Position numbers and translations under genes: made by a program | Shown: positions 38,801 through 50,339 of the stretch, in pieces | Position numbering within the stretch: position 1 is the first letter of the stretch | Layout: every line of letters begins with the position of its first letter | Assembly: GCF_014633365.1 (NCBI RefSeq) | Contig: NC_068338.1 | Location: 27,158,291 to 27,222,290, forward strand | Source of the DNA: Diospyros lotus | Lineage: Eukaryota; Streptophyta; Magnoliopsida; Ericales; Ebenaceae | DNA: 64,000 nt | Direction of reading: 5' to 3' | The notes under the pieces: model-generated | The model's input: the letters and a program-made list of their open reading frames with translations, nothing else | Databases searched by the model: none | What the model was told of the DNA's origin: nothing

Positions 38801-41800
38801 AGGGATTGTAAGGTGATATCGGGAGAGTGTTTGACTACTCAACATAGATTTTTAGTACTTGACGTCCAAGTAAGAAATTGGAAAAGAAAAAAATCACATA
38901 AAACAAAATCCAAGAATTAGGTGGTGGGATTTAAAAGGGGAGAAACAACTAATCTTCAAAGAAAAATTAAGGGGTAGAAGGAAATGGAATGGAGAAGGAC
39001 AGACAAACCAAATGTGGAGAGAAATGGCCAATGTCCTAAGAAGCACGGCAAAGGTAGTCCTTGGAGAGACAAATGGTAGAGCCCTTAACCTTAAGGAGTC
39101 TTGGTGGTGGAATGAAGAAGTACAATTGAAAATTAAAAATAAGAAAACTTGCTATAAGGTTGTATATCAGTGCAACAATGAAGAAAATCTAAAAAATTAT
39201 AAAGAAACAAAAAAGGCAGCAAAAAGAGCTATTAGTGAAGCAAGGTCAAAAGCATATGAGAATCTATATAAATAACTTGATACAAAAGATGGAGAAAGGG
39301 ATGTATATAAATTAGTTAAAGTAAGAGAAAGAAAAACAAGGGATCTAAATCAAGTGAAATGCATAAAAGATGAAAACCAAAATTTATTAGTGAATGAGGG
39401 AGCGATTAAGGAGAGATGGAAGGAGTATTTCACAAAATTATTCAATGATGGTGGCGACACAAGAGTTAGGTTGGGACATCTTAGTAACTTCGAAGGGAAC
39501 GTGAGCTATACATTTTATCGACTCATAAGTTCAAATGAAATAAGGCAAGCATTAAAAAAGATGAAAAATCATAAGGCGGTGGAACCGGATAATATGCCAA
39601 TAGAAGCATGAAAATGCATGGGAGAAGAGGGCATCTCTTGGCTAACGAAATTATTTAACGCGATCCTTGAATAAAAAAAGATGCCAGATGAGTGGAGGAA
39701 GAGTACTTTGGTTCCTATAGACAAGAATAAAGGAGATGTTCAAAACTGTGAAAATTATAGAGGAATTAAGTTAATGAGCCATACTATGAAACTTTGGGAA
39801 AGAGTAATAGAGTAGAGACTCAGAAAAAAAAACAGAGGTCTTGGAAACCAGTTTGGTTTCATGCCTAGTAGGTCAACAATGGAAGCTATATACCTACTAA
39901 GGCGCTTCATGGAAAGGTATCGAGATCATCAGAATGACCTACATATAGTGTTTATAGATCTAGAAAAGGCCTATGATAGGATCCCTAGAGAAGTATTATG
40001 GAGAGTTTTAGGAAGAAAGGAGTCCGAAAAGCCTATATACAAGCCCTTAAGGACTTGTATCATGGTGCAGAGACAAGGGTCAGAACATGCGGAGGAGATA
40101 CTGAACTGTTTAAAATTACAATGGGACTGCATCAAGGTTCTGCACTAAGTCCATACTTATTTGCTTTAGTAATGGATGAACTCACTAAAGACATTCAAAT
40201 AAAGGTGTAATGGTGTATGCTATTTGCAGATGACATAGTGTTGGTGGATGAAATAAAAGAAGGAGTGAACACTAAGCTTGAGTTGTGGAGAAACAATTTA
40301 GAATCTAGGGGATTTAAATTAAGTAGAAAGAAAACAGAATATATGGAATATAAATTTAGTAAGAATGCAAGAGTGGAGGATGTTATAATAAAATTGGAAA
40401 ACCAAATCTTACAAAGAAAAGACCATTTTCGATATTTGGGATCAATGATTCAAAAAGATGGAGAAATTCACGAGAATGTCACACATAGAATTAAGGCAGG
40501 TTGGCTAAAATGGAGAAATGCATCGGGGGTGTTATGTGATGGTAAAATCCCATTAAAATTGAAAGAAAAATTTTATAGGACAGCTATAAGACCAGTCTTG
40601 TTGTATGGTTCAGAATATTGGGCAGTCAAATACTAGTATAAACAAAAGACGAGCGTAGCGGAGATGAGAATGTTAAGATGGATGTGCGGCGATACAAAAA
40701 AAGATAAAATTAGAAATGAGGTGTTTCGTAATAAGGTAAGAGTAGTGCTAATTGAGGAGAAGATGAGAGAGACTAAACTAAGATGGTTTGATCATGTGAG
40801 ACGTAGACCAAGAGACGCTCCTGTAAGGAGAATTGATGAAATGGAATAATTACTCAAAAAAAGAGGTAGAGGCAGACCCAAGAATATTTTGGAAAAGACA
40901 TTAAAGTTTGATATGAAGTATATGGACCTAAATAAAAATATAACAAAAAATAAAAATACATAGAAGTCTAGAATTCATGTAGCCGACCCCACATAGTGGG
41001 ATAAAGACCGAATATGTTGTTATTTTATTATTATACTCTCAAAGAGTCAACACATCCCTGATGTGTGGCCATCTCCTTTTCTAGAAGTAAACCAAACACG
41101 TGTAAATGATTATAATGTTGAGTTGTTGATCATCAACTTTAGAGCTGTTGTAGCGAGCAGTAATTTTATCTTTTTTGCAGTGTTCTAAAAATCGGCCTAG
41201 GCGGCCGCTGGCCGCCCCGAAATTGCCCTAGTCGGGCCTCCTAGGCGCCGGCCCAAGTAATCGGCCGGCTTGGGTGCCTAGGCAGCCCAGGTGGCACCTA
41301 GTCGGCCTGCGCGCCTTGGCGCCCAACTCGTTGGCTCAGCCATTTTTAGGGTTTTTTTTGCTAAATCATTAAATCGAACCTCTCAACATCTCCCTATTTC
41401 TCTCTTCTCACCTGAACGCTGTCGCCGCCTCAATGCTGTTGCCTCAACACCGCCAAGCTTCATCAGCCCGCCAGTAGCTCACCGCTGTTGCTGCGTCCAG
41501 CTCGATCCTCGCCGCCAAGCTTCATCGTCACCGCCTCTTATCTGTCGCGTCCTCGTCGTCCTCAGCGTCATCGTCGCCGCCGCCGTCCTCGCCGTCGAGC
41601 TCCATCTCCGCTGCGGCAAGCTCCATCTGTCGTAACCTCTCTCTCTCTCTCCCGTCTCCCCGTCTCTGTGTGTGGTTATTGGGGCATTTGCTCCGTTTTT
41701 GTTTTTTGTTTTTATTTTATTTTATTTTTCTTTTATATTTAATATTTATATATAATTATAGATTTATATTTAGTTTTATTATTAATTATATATATTCTAT

Positions 41801-44800
41801 AATATTTCTAAAAAATCCACTTAGCTGTTTACTTATAGTATTGATTATATGACTAATTAAAATGTTATTTATTAATTACAATAATTTATTTCTCATGCTT
41901 AATTCTATATATTATTGGTTTATGTTGCATTATTAATATTTTTCAACTTTGATTTAGTTAAAAATAACATCAAATTATATCACAAAGTTTAAAAAATAAA
42001 AAAAATAGTAGTTTTCTTAAGCGCCGCCTAGGCGCTCTAGGCGCTAGGCCCCAGCCTGGCGCCCGACTAGCGCCTAGCGCCTTTTAGAACACTGCTTTTT
42101 TGCAACTAAAAATGATAATAATACCTACCAGTTTTTGATTTTCTGTTGTATATAGGTCAAACATTAGTTTGTTAGCTGAAGCTGAGCTGAGGAATATCCA
42201 TCCACGTTTGATAAATTTCTAATGATTCCGAATTGTTTAGATGCCATTACAAAAAAGTTTCTTAATCATGCTAATGAGTGTAATGCCTGATTTATCCCCG
42301 CAGTGCTGTAACCGAAATCCTCATGCACTATTACTTCTCTACCATCACCTCCAAGACCTCATAAAAGAGAAAAGTAGAAGATGACAACTAATTGTTTTTC
42401 TTTTTTGGCATATGAAGCACTCAAACAGCAACAAACATGGTGCACGATATTAGGGTGCATATATCCTGTCTGAATTTTGTAGAATCTTTAACTTGGAAGC
42501 AAGAAATTTTACTTGATTTTAGTTTGATTTATTTCAATATCTAAACTTTCAGGCCACACTATAACTTGAATCTGCAAAGCATAGCTGTTGATGGAAAGGC
42601 ATTGGCAATTGACCCATCTGTGTTTGCGACATCAGATGATCAAGGAACAATAGTAGATTCTGGCACAACTTTGGCATACCTTGCAGAAGAGGCCTATGAT
42701 CCTTTTATTAATGCTGTAAGTCAAAATAGGACACTTCAATAGATTTTTGTTAATCTCTGGACACCTATATGAAAGTTATGTTGACTGCAATTTAAAATTT
42801 ATATTTTTTTCATTGTTACAGATTACATCGGCTGTTTCACAGTCTGTACGCTCTGTTCTTTCCGAGGGGAGTCAATGTTACCAAACCACTTCGAGGTCTT
42901 TCATTAGAATCTAAAATGATTAGTGCATATATATATATATCAGGTTTTTTTCCCGTTGACATGAAATGTGTACCTTTTCTTCATTCAGCATCTCTGCGGT
43001 ATTTCCAACTGTTAGTTTAAACTTTGCTGGCAATGCAACCATGATTCTTAATCCTGAGGATTACCTTATACAGCAAAGTTCTACTGTAAGTTTCCTGATG
43101 TTCTCTTTTCTCTTTTCTCCAGTGGCCCATCTACTATTGACATCTGGTAGGATGCTACAGTTGCAATATATATGTTCCTTGGACTCTTTATCCCTCTCCT
43201 GCAACAAGGGTAAGGGTATGGGTTATGTATTTAAGAAACGTATAAATTGAAGCTCACTTTATACACTAAAGGAAAATTTAATGACTTCAACATTGACAAG
43301 AGGTAGAAATCTCATTTTTCTGAAACTCTTAATTTTAATTGCATCTCTAAATAATGAATCTTCTTATTGAAGAATATCAAATAATACTCACTATATTCAA
43401 CTATTCAAAATGAGTCTACTTATGAGTACCTAACTTTTGGGTACAAATCTAAGCATCCTAATATTTAGTGGCCGAAAAAGATTCAATGCATGGAAACATG
43501 CTTGCAGTCAATACCCCGACTCCATATAACGCAGATTCATACCCTACTATAGTATTAGCTTTTCCTAATATATTTTTTCTTGATGCACCCAAATTGTTGT
43601 TGACTCTTTCACCATTTCTATCATTACTGTCTTTTGCAAAAATCAGCTATGCATTTTGTTGCAAGAAAAAAATGCCCGGCAACCTAAAGTTATTTGCATT
43701 TGATGCTAACATAGAGTATTTTACCTGTTAAGCGAGCATATTTGCTAATTTTCTTGAAGAATTCCTGATTGGAATGACCAATTTTGTATCTGCAGGTTGG
43801 TTCTGCAGTGTGGTGCATTGGATTCCAGAAAATTGAAGGTCAAGGCTTAACAGTTCTAGGAGGTAAGGGTATTAAAAGGTTATCTTTCTTATAGACTAGA
43901 TGCTTAAGAAGGGGAAGAAACAAGAATACAGATAAATAGCACGACACAGCCAAAAGGGTACTGAAAGGGTTATCTTTCAGATGAAGCAGCACCTCAAAAG
44001 GAAATAGAACAATGCCATGTCACAGACAATTTTGCTAACACTTCATGATTATTATTGGACAAACAGGCACCGATCACCCCAATTCCATAGTTGCAGTTCT
44101 TTATCTTTGTAAATGTATCAGAAACGTGATTTATGGTGGTAATTTCTCTGTGCATTTATTTCAAAGTTAATCCAGGTTGTTTTTGAATTTATTTGATAAT
44201 TATTTGCCTTTTTCCATTTAGCATGGGATTCTTGCTTATCTCGTATTGTCCAAGAACTAGTCTTGATAATCTTATGAATAGGAAGTTGGTGGTGAAAAAG
44301 CAGTTCGGTGATCTTTTCAAGTTTTTTGCATAATAAGGAGAGGAACAAAAAGATCGACTGAAGTAATTTTCTACCATACCTTTAATCAACAAAAGGATGA
44401 ATGGTAGAATTTTAAGAACAATTCCATGTTTACGAATTATAAAATACCACTGCTTCTCATCTCCGTCCTTCCATCCCATTCTTGGGTATAGACAAACCTG
44501 CTTGGAAGGAAATTGAGATCGCTATCTGTCTGTTCCCGATCCCTTTTCTTCATAGAGGACATGCCCTCTGTAGACACACAAACAGATCAAATTTTCTTTC
44601 TTCATTTGGAGAGGTCAACAACTTTAGCTTCAGCAGAGTACTTGTGGACTAAAATATTTCAGCTAACATCTCCAGGACAGAGATGCAAGTAGAAAACTTT
44701 GCTTAAAGATATGTATATATATATATATATATGCAAATTTGCTCGCCTAATTTCCTTTCTAAAGTTCTAGCACAAAGATAAAGTTAATATTCTAAATTCT

Positions 44801-45447
44801 GGGAATCTCAATAGCAACCCAAATATGTTTGATATCATTTTTTTTTTGTATCTGTGCTCTTGCAAAACCTTAAAACACTGATGACATTGTTTTTTATTGT
44901 TCTTTTTTGCAGACCTTGTGCTAAAAAACAAGATCATTGTTTATGATCTCGCTGGCCAACGGATTGGATGGGCCAATTATGACTGTAAGTTTACCTTAAT
45001 CCGATTTACCAAGGAGTATATGGAAACACTATAAATGGAATGATTTTACCTCCAGATTGAACTATCTTTCTTATGATTCAACTGGATTTGCTGCAAGCCC
45101 AATTTTACGAAATAAACCTCAATTTTTTATTGAAAGCCTTAAGAACTCGAACTCATGTACTTGAGAAAATCAAATCATTCAGATTATATGAGATCTCAAG
45201 TGAACTCCAGATGCCCTAATACAAGCACTACACAAAAGTCTTGAATCTTTCACTGATACTGTATCCTGTTGCTTGAACTTCCTTACTAGGTTCGTCGTCT
45301 GTAAATGTCTCTGAAACCACTAGTTCTGGCAAAAGTGAGTACTTAAATTGGCGACAGATTGGCGAGAGCAGCTCCTCACAAAACTCGCCTCACAGGCTGA
45401 TACCAATGATATTTGCAGCAGCTTTTGTCACCACCTCATTTTTGTAA
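35880..45447 (+). CDS. Aspartic protease, A36/A39 type, 10 exons, 493 aa
   Basis: Close paralog of the gene at 27878-33405, with the same ten-exon structure. Exons: 35880-36121, 36551-36680, 36817-37067, 37156-37383, 42553-42715, 42822-42895, 42989-43085, 43796-43862, 44913-44984, 45290-45447; all introns are GT-AG and the frame is open. It has a signal peptide (1-22), catalytic Asp101 (DTGS) and Asp319 (DSGT), the Cys-rich loop after the first motif (CDSCNGCP), and a Ser-rich C-terminus. Exon 5-9 sequence is strongly conserved with the paralog and no disabling change is seen. Two oddities: intron 4 is 5,169 bases (1,151 in the paralog) because it holds a LINE and an hAT element, and the C-terminal hydrophobic tail is about seven residues shorter, which may weaken GPI attachment. 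Confidence 0.93.
38036..41030 (+). mobile_element. RTE-type LINE in protease intron 4, inactive
   Basis: Non-LTR retrotransposon in the same orientation as its host gene. After an A-rich AAAATCAAAATC-type tract (38050-38145) it encodes an apurinic-type endonuclease (about 38150-38920; SWNIGTL start, LQETRW, GGDLNGH). A reverse transcriptase (about 39350-40640) follows, with [43 protein letters not shown] and the catalytic FADD box at 40222-40233. A C-terminal segment has [11 protein letters not shown]. The 3' end, with CATAGTGGGATAAAG followed by TTGTTATT, is typical of plant RTE elements. In-frame stops (39609, 39672, 39813, 40208) and frameshifts show it cannot move on its own. The 5' limit is approximate and I found no clear target-site duplication. 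Confidence 0.9.
41178..42094. mobile_element. Non-autonomous hAT-type transposon, 917 bp, in protease intron 4
   Basis: Terminal inverted repeats CAGTGTTCTAAAA and TTTTAGAACACTG flank the element. The same 8-bp sequence, CTTTTTTG, stands on both sides (41170-41177 and 42095-42102). CA...TG ends and an 8-bp target-site duplication define the hAT superfamily. The subterminal regions are packed with GGCGCCTAGGCG-type palindromes. A GC-rich internal stretch at about 41370-41660 is open in one frame but resembles no transposase I know. The rest is AT-rich. No transposase is encoded. Confidence 0.9.
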
Positions 45448-47800
45448 CATTTGGTGCAAGAGGCTCTACTTCTCCATTCTTCTTTTGTGTCCTGTCCTTC
45501 TGTACAGTCCTGTGGCCAATTCCTACTCGTACCAATTGGCATGGCAATATTATTTATCCTACTGCTGCTTTAATTCATGCTTTCTCTTCAGTTCTTCTTC
45601 TTCTTCAGATGAAACAGTGGGGTTCAAACGGTTGTTTATACAATCATACAGGAGTGTACACATTTCTAAACCCTATAACCATTCAGCATTCTCCAGTGAG
45701 ACTTTGTCACCATTGCCTTTCAAGCGTGCAGTGGATGGAGTTAACTCACTATATTCAACTGGACTCCAGTTTAATTAAGTGGATTCTATATGCTTATGTG
45801 ATGTTGGTTACTGTTTTGGATCAAATTAAGTTGCCTAGGGCTTTCATTCATGATCAGAGTATTTTTGGGGAAAATACGCCAAGGGTTGGTGTGCCCCATT
45901 TTTTCAGTTACATGGTTTTTATTCAATTCTTTTTTATTTTATGAAATGGTTATTTTTAATTTCCCTTTCTCCCTTATATAAAAGCCTTTTAATAATTATG
46001 GGTTATACTAAAAAAAGTTTGCAAAAAGCAAAAAGTTTCCTCTTTGTGCTCACAAACAGTTTAATTTATTTAATTTTTTTTTTGAAAGACAACAGTACTT
46101 TAAAAGTGAAATTATCATTTAATTATGGGTTTAAAAAAGAAAAAACCCAACAAAACCGAACAAACTCTATGTAAATTTCAAGGAAGATGGAAGCTGAGGA
46201 TTCGAGTCATCTAACACTTCATGAGTTATTTAACCAAGAATAAGATACACTGTTTGAGAGAATTCAAGCTAAATTCAAAGTCAAAAGGGAAAAGAAAACT
46301 CCCTCCCCGTGTCCATCTGAATTTTCACAGTATTATATATATCATCATTCTTGAATCAAAGGGCATGCAATGCAATTACACGGAAAGTGAGCATTTTATT
46401 AATTTAGCTGGATTGACTAATTGATTAAAATACCGTATGAAATTATCATTATATTGATTTATATCGGCGCGAGCGCCGCCACCAGCCACAGACCGCCGTC
46501 GCCCTCACACGTACCACCGGCCACAAACCGTCATCACCCCCTCCACACCGTACCACGGTCGCCCCCACCCGCAGGCCTCCCGCCACCTGCTGCTGTCCGC
46601 GCTGCCGTCGCCATCCACCGCTGTTCGCGCCGACGTCGCTCGCCCCCCACCACGGCTGGCCCTATGTGTGCAAAGGAGATTTGTTGATCTGATGTTTCAT
46701 ATGCCTAATTTTTGAATTATTTCAGTTAGGAGCTGCACAGATTTAGAGATCTAAATGCATATGATGATGCCTATGTTTTCTTTGCGGTAGGGAAGTACCT
46801 CAGTGAGGTATTGGTAGTTCCACAAATTATGTCTGAATGTTATTAAGTGGCATGTGCATGAATATGAACCAGAAAACATTACATGAAAATTAAATTACAC
46901 AAGATTGATAAAGAATCCCATGTTAGGGATTTATCTTTCCTGGGATTTATTTTGGCTGCGTATAATTTCTGATGAACCAGAGTGTTTATAACTGAGTGGG
47001 ATTAAGCTATCATACTATGATTTTGTATAATTTGATAGTATAATTTTACATATAATTTTTTATTTTGACGTGAAATATAATACTATAATTTTATATATAG
47101 TTTTTGACCTTTTAATATTAGCAACATAAATAAATAATAACATAAAAATATATATAATTATTTATATATAAGATAATTAAAAAATTAAAAAAATTTATGT
47201 TTTATATGAATGATGGATAGAATGAGAAGTAATTGCAACATGGGGGTAGATGTGTAATTTTGACATGAGTTGTCGAGCAAATTATCTAAGGGCGTTGTTC
47301 AGCGATCTAGCATTCTCCTCTCCTGTCCTAAAATATATAATAGTTCCACAAATTGAGTTTGATTCTATATATATAAATCTCATATAACTATATGTCTAGA
47401 GGTAGGAGACAAGCGACTGTTTACATGACAATAATTAAACATATAAATAATGAAGATTCTGATTGTAATTAAAGTTCAGTTTAATTAAGATGGAATATAT
47501 ATGCATTGTGGGAATCAAAGATTCAAAGGGAATATATAATAAAGAACAATATTAATTCTTCGAATGTACTCTGTATATTCACAATATATATATATATATA
47601 TACACGGATACCAATTAAGATAAATATATACATTACAAGTAACACCTAAAATCAAGCTGATATCAAAGATACTAATTACAACAGTAATAAAAAAGAAAAA
47701 AAAATTTCTAATTGGGTTGTCAATAAATGATAATAATATGAGTTATACTTCAATCACGGGTCAAAACCTATGAAGATTATACCCGTTCGTCCTAAACATC
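45448..47800. other. Intergenic region, no gene seen
   Basis: The first few hundred bases are the probable 3' UTR of the plus-strand protease. A GC-rich Pro/Arg-coding island (about 46455-46680), isolated in AT-rich DNA, has an 88-codon ORF but no recognisable domain; a captured gene fragment or a lost 5' UTR is possible. Several AT microsatellites occur, for example at about 47584-47601. Confidence 0.5.
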
Positions 47801-48466
47801 CTAAGGGTCTGGGGGTTTATTGGAAGCTTTATTTGGGTTGACACTATACATCTGGTCTTCTGTTGCTCCATCTTGCAACTGCACCTGGGAAGTAGTACTG
47901 CTGCTGCTAACGGTAACGGCTTCCTGATCAGGAGGCGACATGGGGTCTAGGAAGTAGCGCAGCAAAATGACAAGGATGCAAGCCATGGAAACAAGCCACG
48001 TGTGGATTCCAGCCCCGCAAAGGTTGAGCTCCACGTTCAGACAGGCACTGAGGAGAAAGTCGAGAACTCCAAAATCCGTGCAAGGTTGCAGGCAACAGAG
48101 AACGCAGAACCAGAAACAAGCGAGAAAGAAAAAGGTCAGCATGCAAGCCACCGACTTTTCCGAGAAGTAGTAGACGAGAATGTTGCCCAAGAACAGCAGT
48201 GCAGCTACAGTGGCCTTCTTGACGACTCCATAGCCTTGAAACAGCCGATCGACGCTTGGATTTAACTGTCGGTGGACGAAGACGCAGAAAAACACGAGGA
48301 GGCCGAAAACCCATCCCAACACTAATGCCAAGTTCACGACCACATCAACCAGAAAAATTCCTTTCCCAAAGATCTCCATGCGGTAAGTTTCCAGGATTGA
48401 TACAGAAGAGAACACGAAGACAAGTAGGAACCAAAAGAAAGTGCAAGGCCAAACAGGACGCAACAT
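47801..48466 (-). CDS. Unrecognised Cys-rich multi-pass membrane protein, 221 aa
   Basis: Single-exon intact ORF. I do not recognise the family. It has four to six hydrophobic segments at about residues 5-25, 33-62, 83-103, 108-130, 136-150 and 155-172. Loops carry a conserved-looking LFQGYG and PCTDFGVLDFLLSACLN. The polar C-terminal tail (175-221) is rich in Ser, Thr, Gln and Pro and probably faces the cytosol. Many Cys lie within or near the membrane segments. It is real rather than chance because five diverged relatives with the same motifs occur between 50.8 and 62.3 kb, and in those the amino-acid matches run across frames that have since been broken. This is the only full-length, undamaged member seen. 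Its function is unknown. Confidence 0.8.
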   Translation of the reverse strand: MLRPVWPCTFFWFLLVFVFSSVSILETYRMEIFGKGIFLVDVVVNLALVLGWVFGLLVFFCVFVHRQLNPSVDRLFQGYGVVKKATVAALLFLGNILVYYFSEKSVACMLTFFFLACFWFCVLCCLQPCTDFGVLDFLLSACLNVELNLCGAGIHTWLVSMACILVILLRYFLDPMSPPDQEAVTVSSSSTTSQVQLQDGATEDQMYSVNPNKASNKPPDP

Positions 48467-48517
48467 CGATCACACTGAAGGAATTATATAAATTAACGAA
48501 TTGCAACAACGGCAGTG

Positions 48518-48528
48518 CATATATATAC
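48518..48528 (-). promoter_or_regulatory. Candidate TATA box of the membrane-protein gene
   Basis: Minus-strand GGTATATATATG lies 52-62 bases upstream of the start codon at 48466, a suitable distance for a TATA box with a short 5' UTR. TA-rich runs are common here, so this is tentative. Confidence 0.45.
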
Positions 48529-48529
48529 C

Positions 48530-50339
48530 GGAATGGTGCTTCTCTCTAAATATACATAATAATAAATGCATCTTGAGGGCGAAATCCGACGAATTTGGAA
48601 GGAAATTGATCATTTTGTTTCCTTTTCGTCGTTTTAATTTGCAAGGAAGATGCAGGTGAACCCTCTCTCACGCCTCGTTAATTAAAAATCAAGGCGGCTT
48701 TGACCGAAACTCCTCGATCGCGCGTTCAGACCGGTCCGGTTCCATTTTTTTGGATTTGCTTGATTAAAATACTCTTAGTTGTACGTCCCTGGTGTGTATC
48801 TTATCTCTTGTAGTACTTAAGATTAATGAGCTGATGTCACTAGGGGGATAGATTAGTTTCTCAATGAAATGTTACCTTGCCTGGGCGTCACGCCCCCACC
48901 TCCCGCCCCTCGCAGGCTCGTGTATGTTGCCTGACGCAGGCAATAGATCAAAGCCCTACTTTATCTTGATCTCGTGGTTCTGTACTCAATTCATATATAA
49001 TCAACTTGAATGAATGAATTTTCTAAACATATTGTTATATAATCCAATTGATATCGATCGCCTTAATCCACGTACCTCACCTCAACCCACCTCCGACCAA
49101 AACGGTTCACTCTGTCACAGTTAGAACTAAAAATCAAAAAAGCAAATTAAATCATCATCGCCTTAATTAATGCCAGCCGGAGCTAATCCCTAGCAATGTG
49201 GGTTCCCCTTGTTGGAACCCCCATCGCTAGGGTTAATGCACAGATACACAGATGAGATTGAGGGTGATGGTGTATATGTGATGAATGACAGTGTCGGACT
49301 ATAACATGATGATGGCTATGGTCCTATGGATGGTGGCGAAGGTGATGGTTGTGGATGGTAGCGGTGGTGGCAAAGGAGTACCCAAATTAGGGAGTTGTGA
49401 CTCCCATGGTGGACATGGGTACGTAGTGCCTGTGTGGTGGCTTTGATGTTGCCAGACTTTGTAAGTGTGTGTGTGTGTGTGTAAAAAATACAAACCTTAG
49501 ACATCTTCGAAGCCATTTCTAAATTATAAGAAATTTAAGTGTAAATGACTTAAACCACAATAAGTCTTGACGGAATTTATCCTTTATAATTAAAATATAC
49601 TGCATGGCTAGTTTATCTTTAAGAAGAATATTTCATATAAAACCATTCCATTCTCAGTCACTTCTTGCATAAACCCTAGCTAGGGGAGACTTGGCAGTGG
49701 CACAAGGCGACTCCTTCCTCTTCACTTCTTCACAGAAACCCTAGACATTGCTAACCACCAACCTTTCTTCTTACCTGTAACCAAATCTTGCCTCTGCTCT
49801 CTCATTACTCACTGCGACCCTAATTGGTTTCCTTCTTCTTAGCCCACGCCTTCCCATGCTCCAAGTTTTCTCACTGTGTGGCCATTAACACCTCATCTTC
49901 TCACCACCTCGATCCTCCTCTTATTTGTTAACTTCTAAGATATCGTAACCACTTTTTTATCTCAATGCTCGCTTTGAGTTTTGAAGAACATTTTTCTTGA
50001 GTTTTCTAAGATCTAATCTCTTTGGGCTAAAAAGTGCATAGAATCAAACTTTTTTTAAAAAAATAATTGGTTAATTCTAGTAAACGATTTAATCAATTTT
50101 TTCTAAGTTCAATTCAATTTCGGTTATAATACAACTCAATTTATTTTTTAATTTTATAATTGAATTAACCTAATAGACTGATTGCTAACCCTTAATTATT
50201 AGAAGAAAAAAAAAGTTAAGAGACCTAGAGTTTAGTAAACTTTTAGGATTTTTAGAAAATGTTAATATTAAATAGTAACTTTTAACATTTAAGATTTTTT
50301 AGACCTGTAGTCAGGTCCAAATCATTTACTCCTTTTTTT
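48530..50339. other. Intergenic region, no gene seen
   Basis: Contains a (GT)n run at about 49463-49481. Two AAACCCTAG telo-box motifs near 49672 and 49738 lie in CT-rich sequence resembling a plant 5' leader, but no coding region follows. ORFs of about 65 codons near 49300-49516 are chance ORFs. Confidence 0.5.

Noticed and set aside
38335..40849. Several separate ORFs that could be called genes
   Set aside because: They are broken pieces of one RTE LINE (endonuclease and reverse transcriptase) in different frames.
45348..45944. 198-codon plus-strand ORF overlapping the protease 3' end
   Set aside because: It is a shifted frame over exon 10 and the 3' UTR; the exon-10 frame that continues the protease stops at 45447.
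47967..48549. Plus-strand ORFs over 48.0-48.5 kb
   Set aside because: Antisense shadows of the intact membrane-protein gene; only the minus strand matches the relatives.
49660..49960. Possible gene start suggested by two telo-box motifs
   Set aside because: No coding region or splice structure follows in either frame set.
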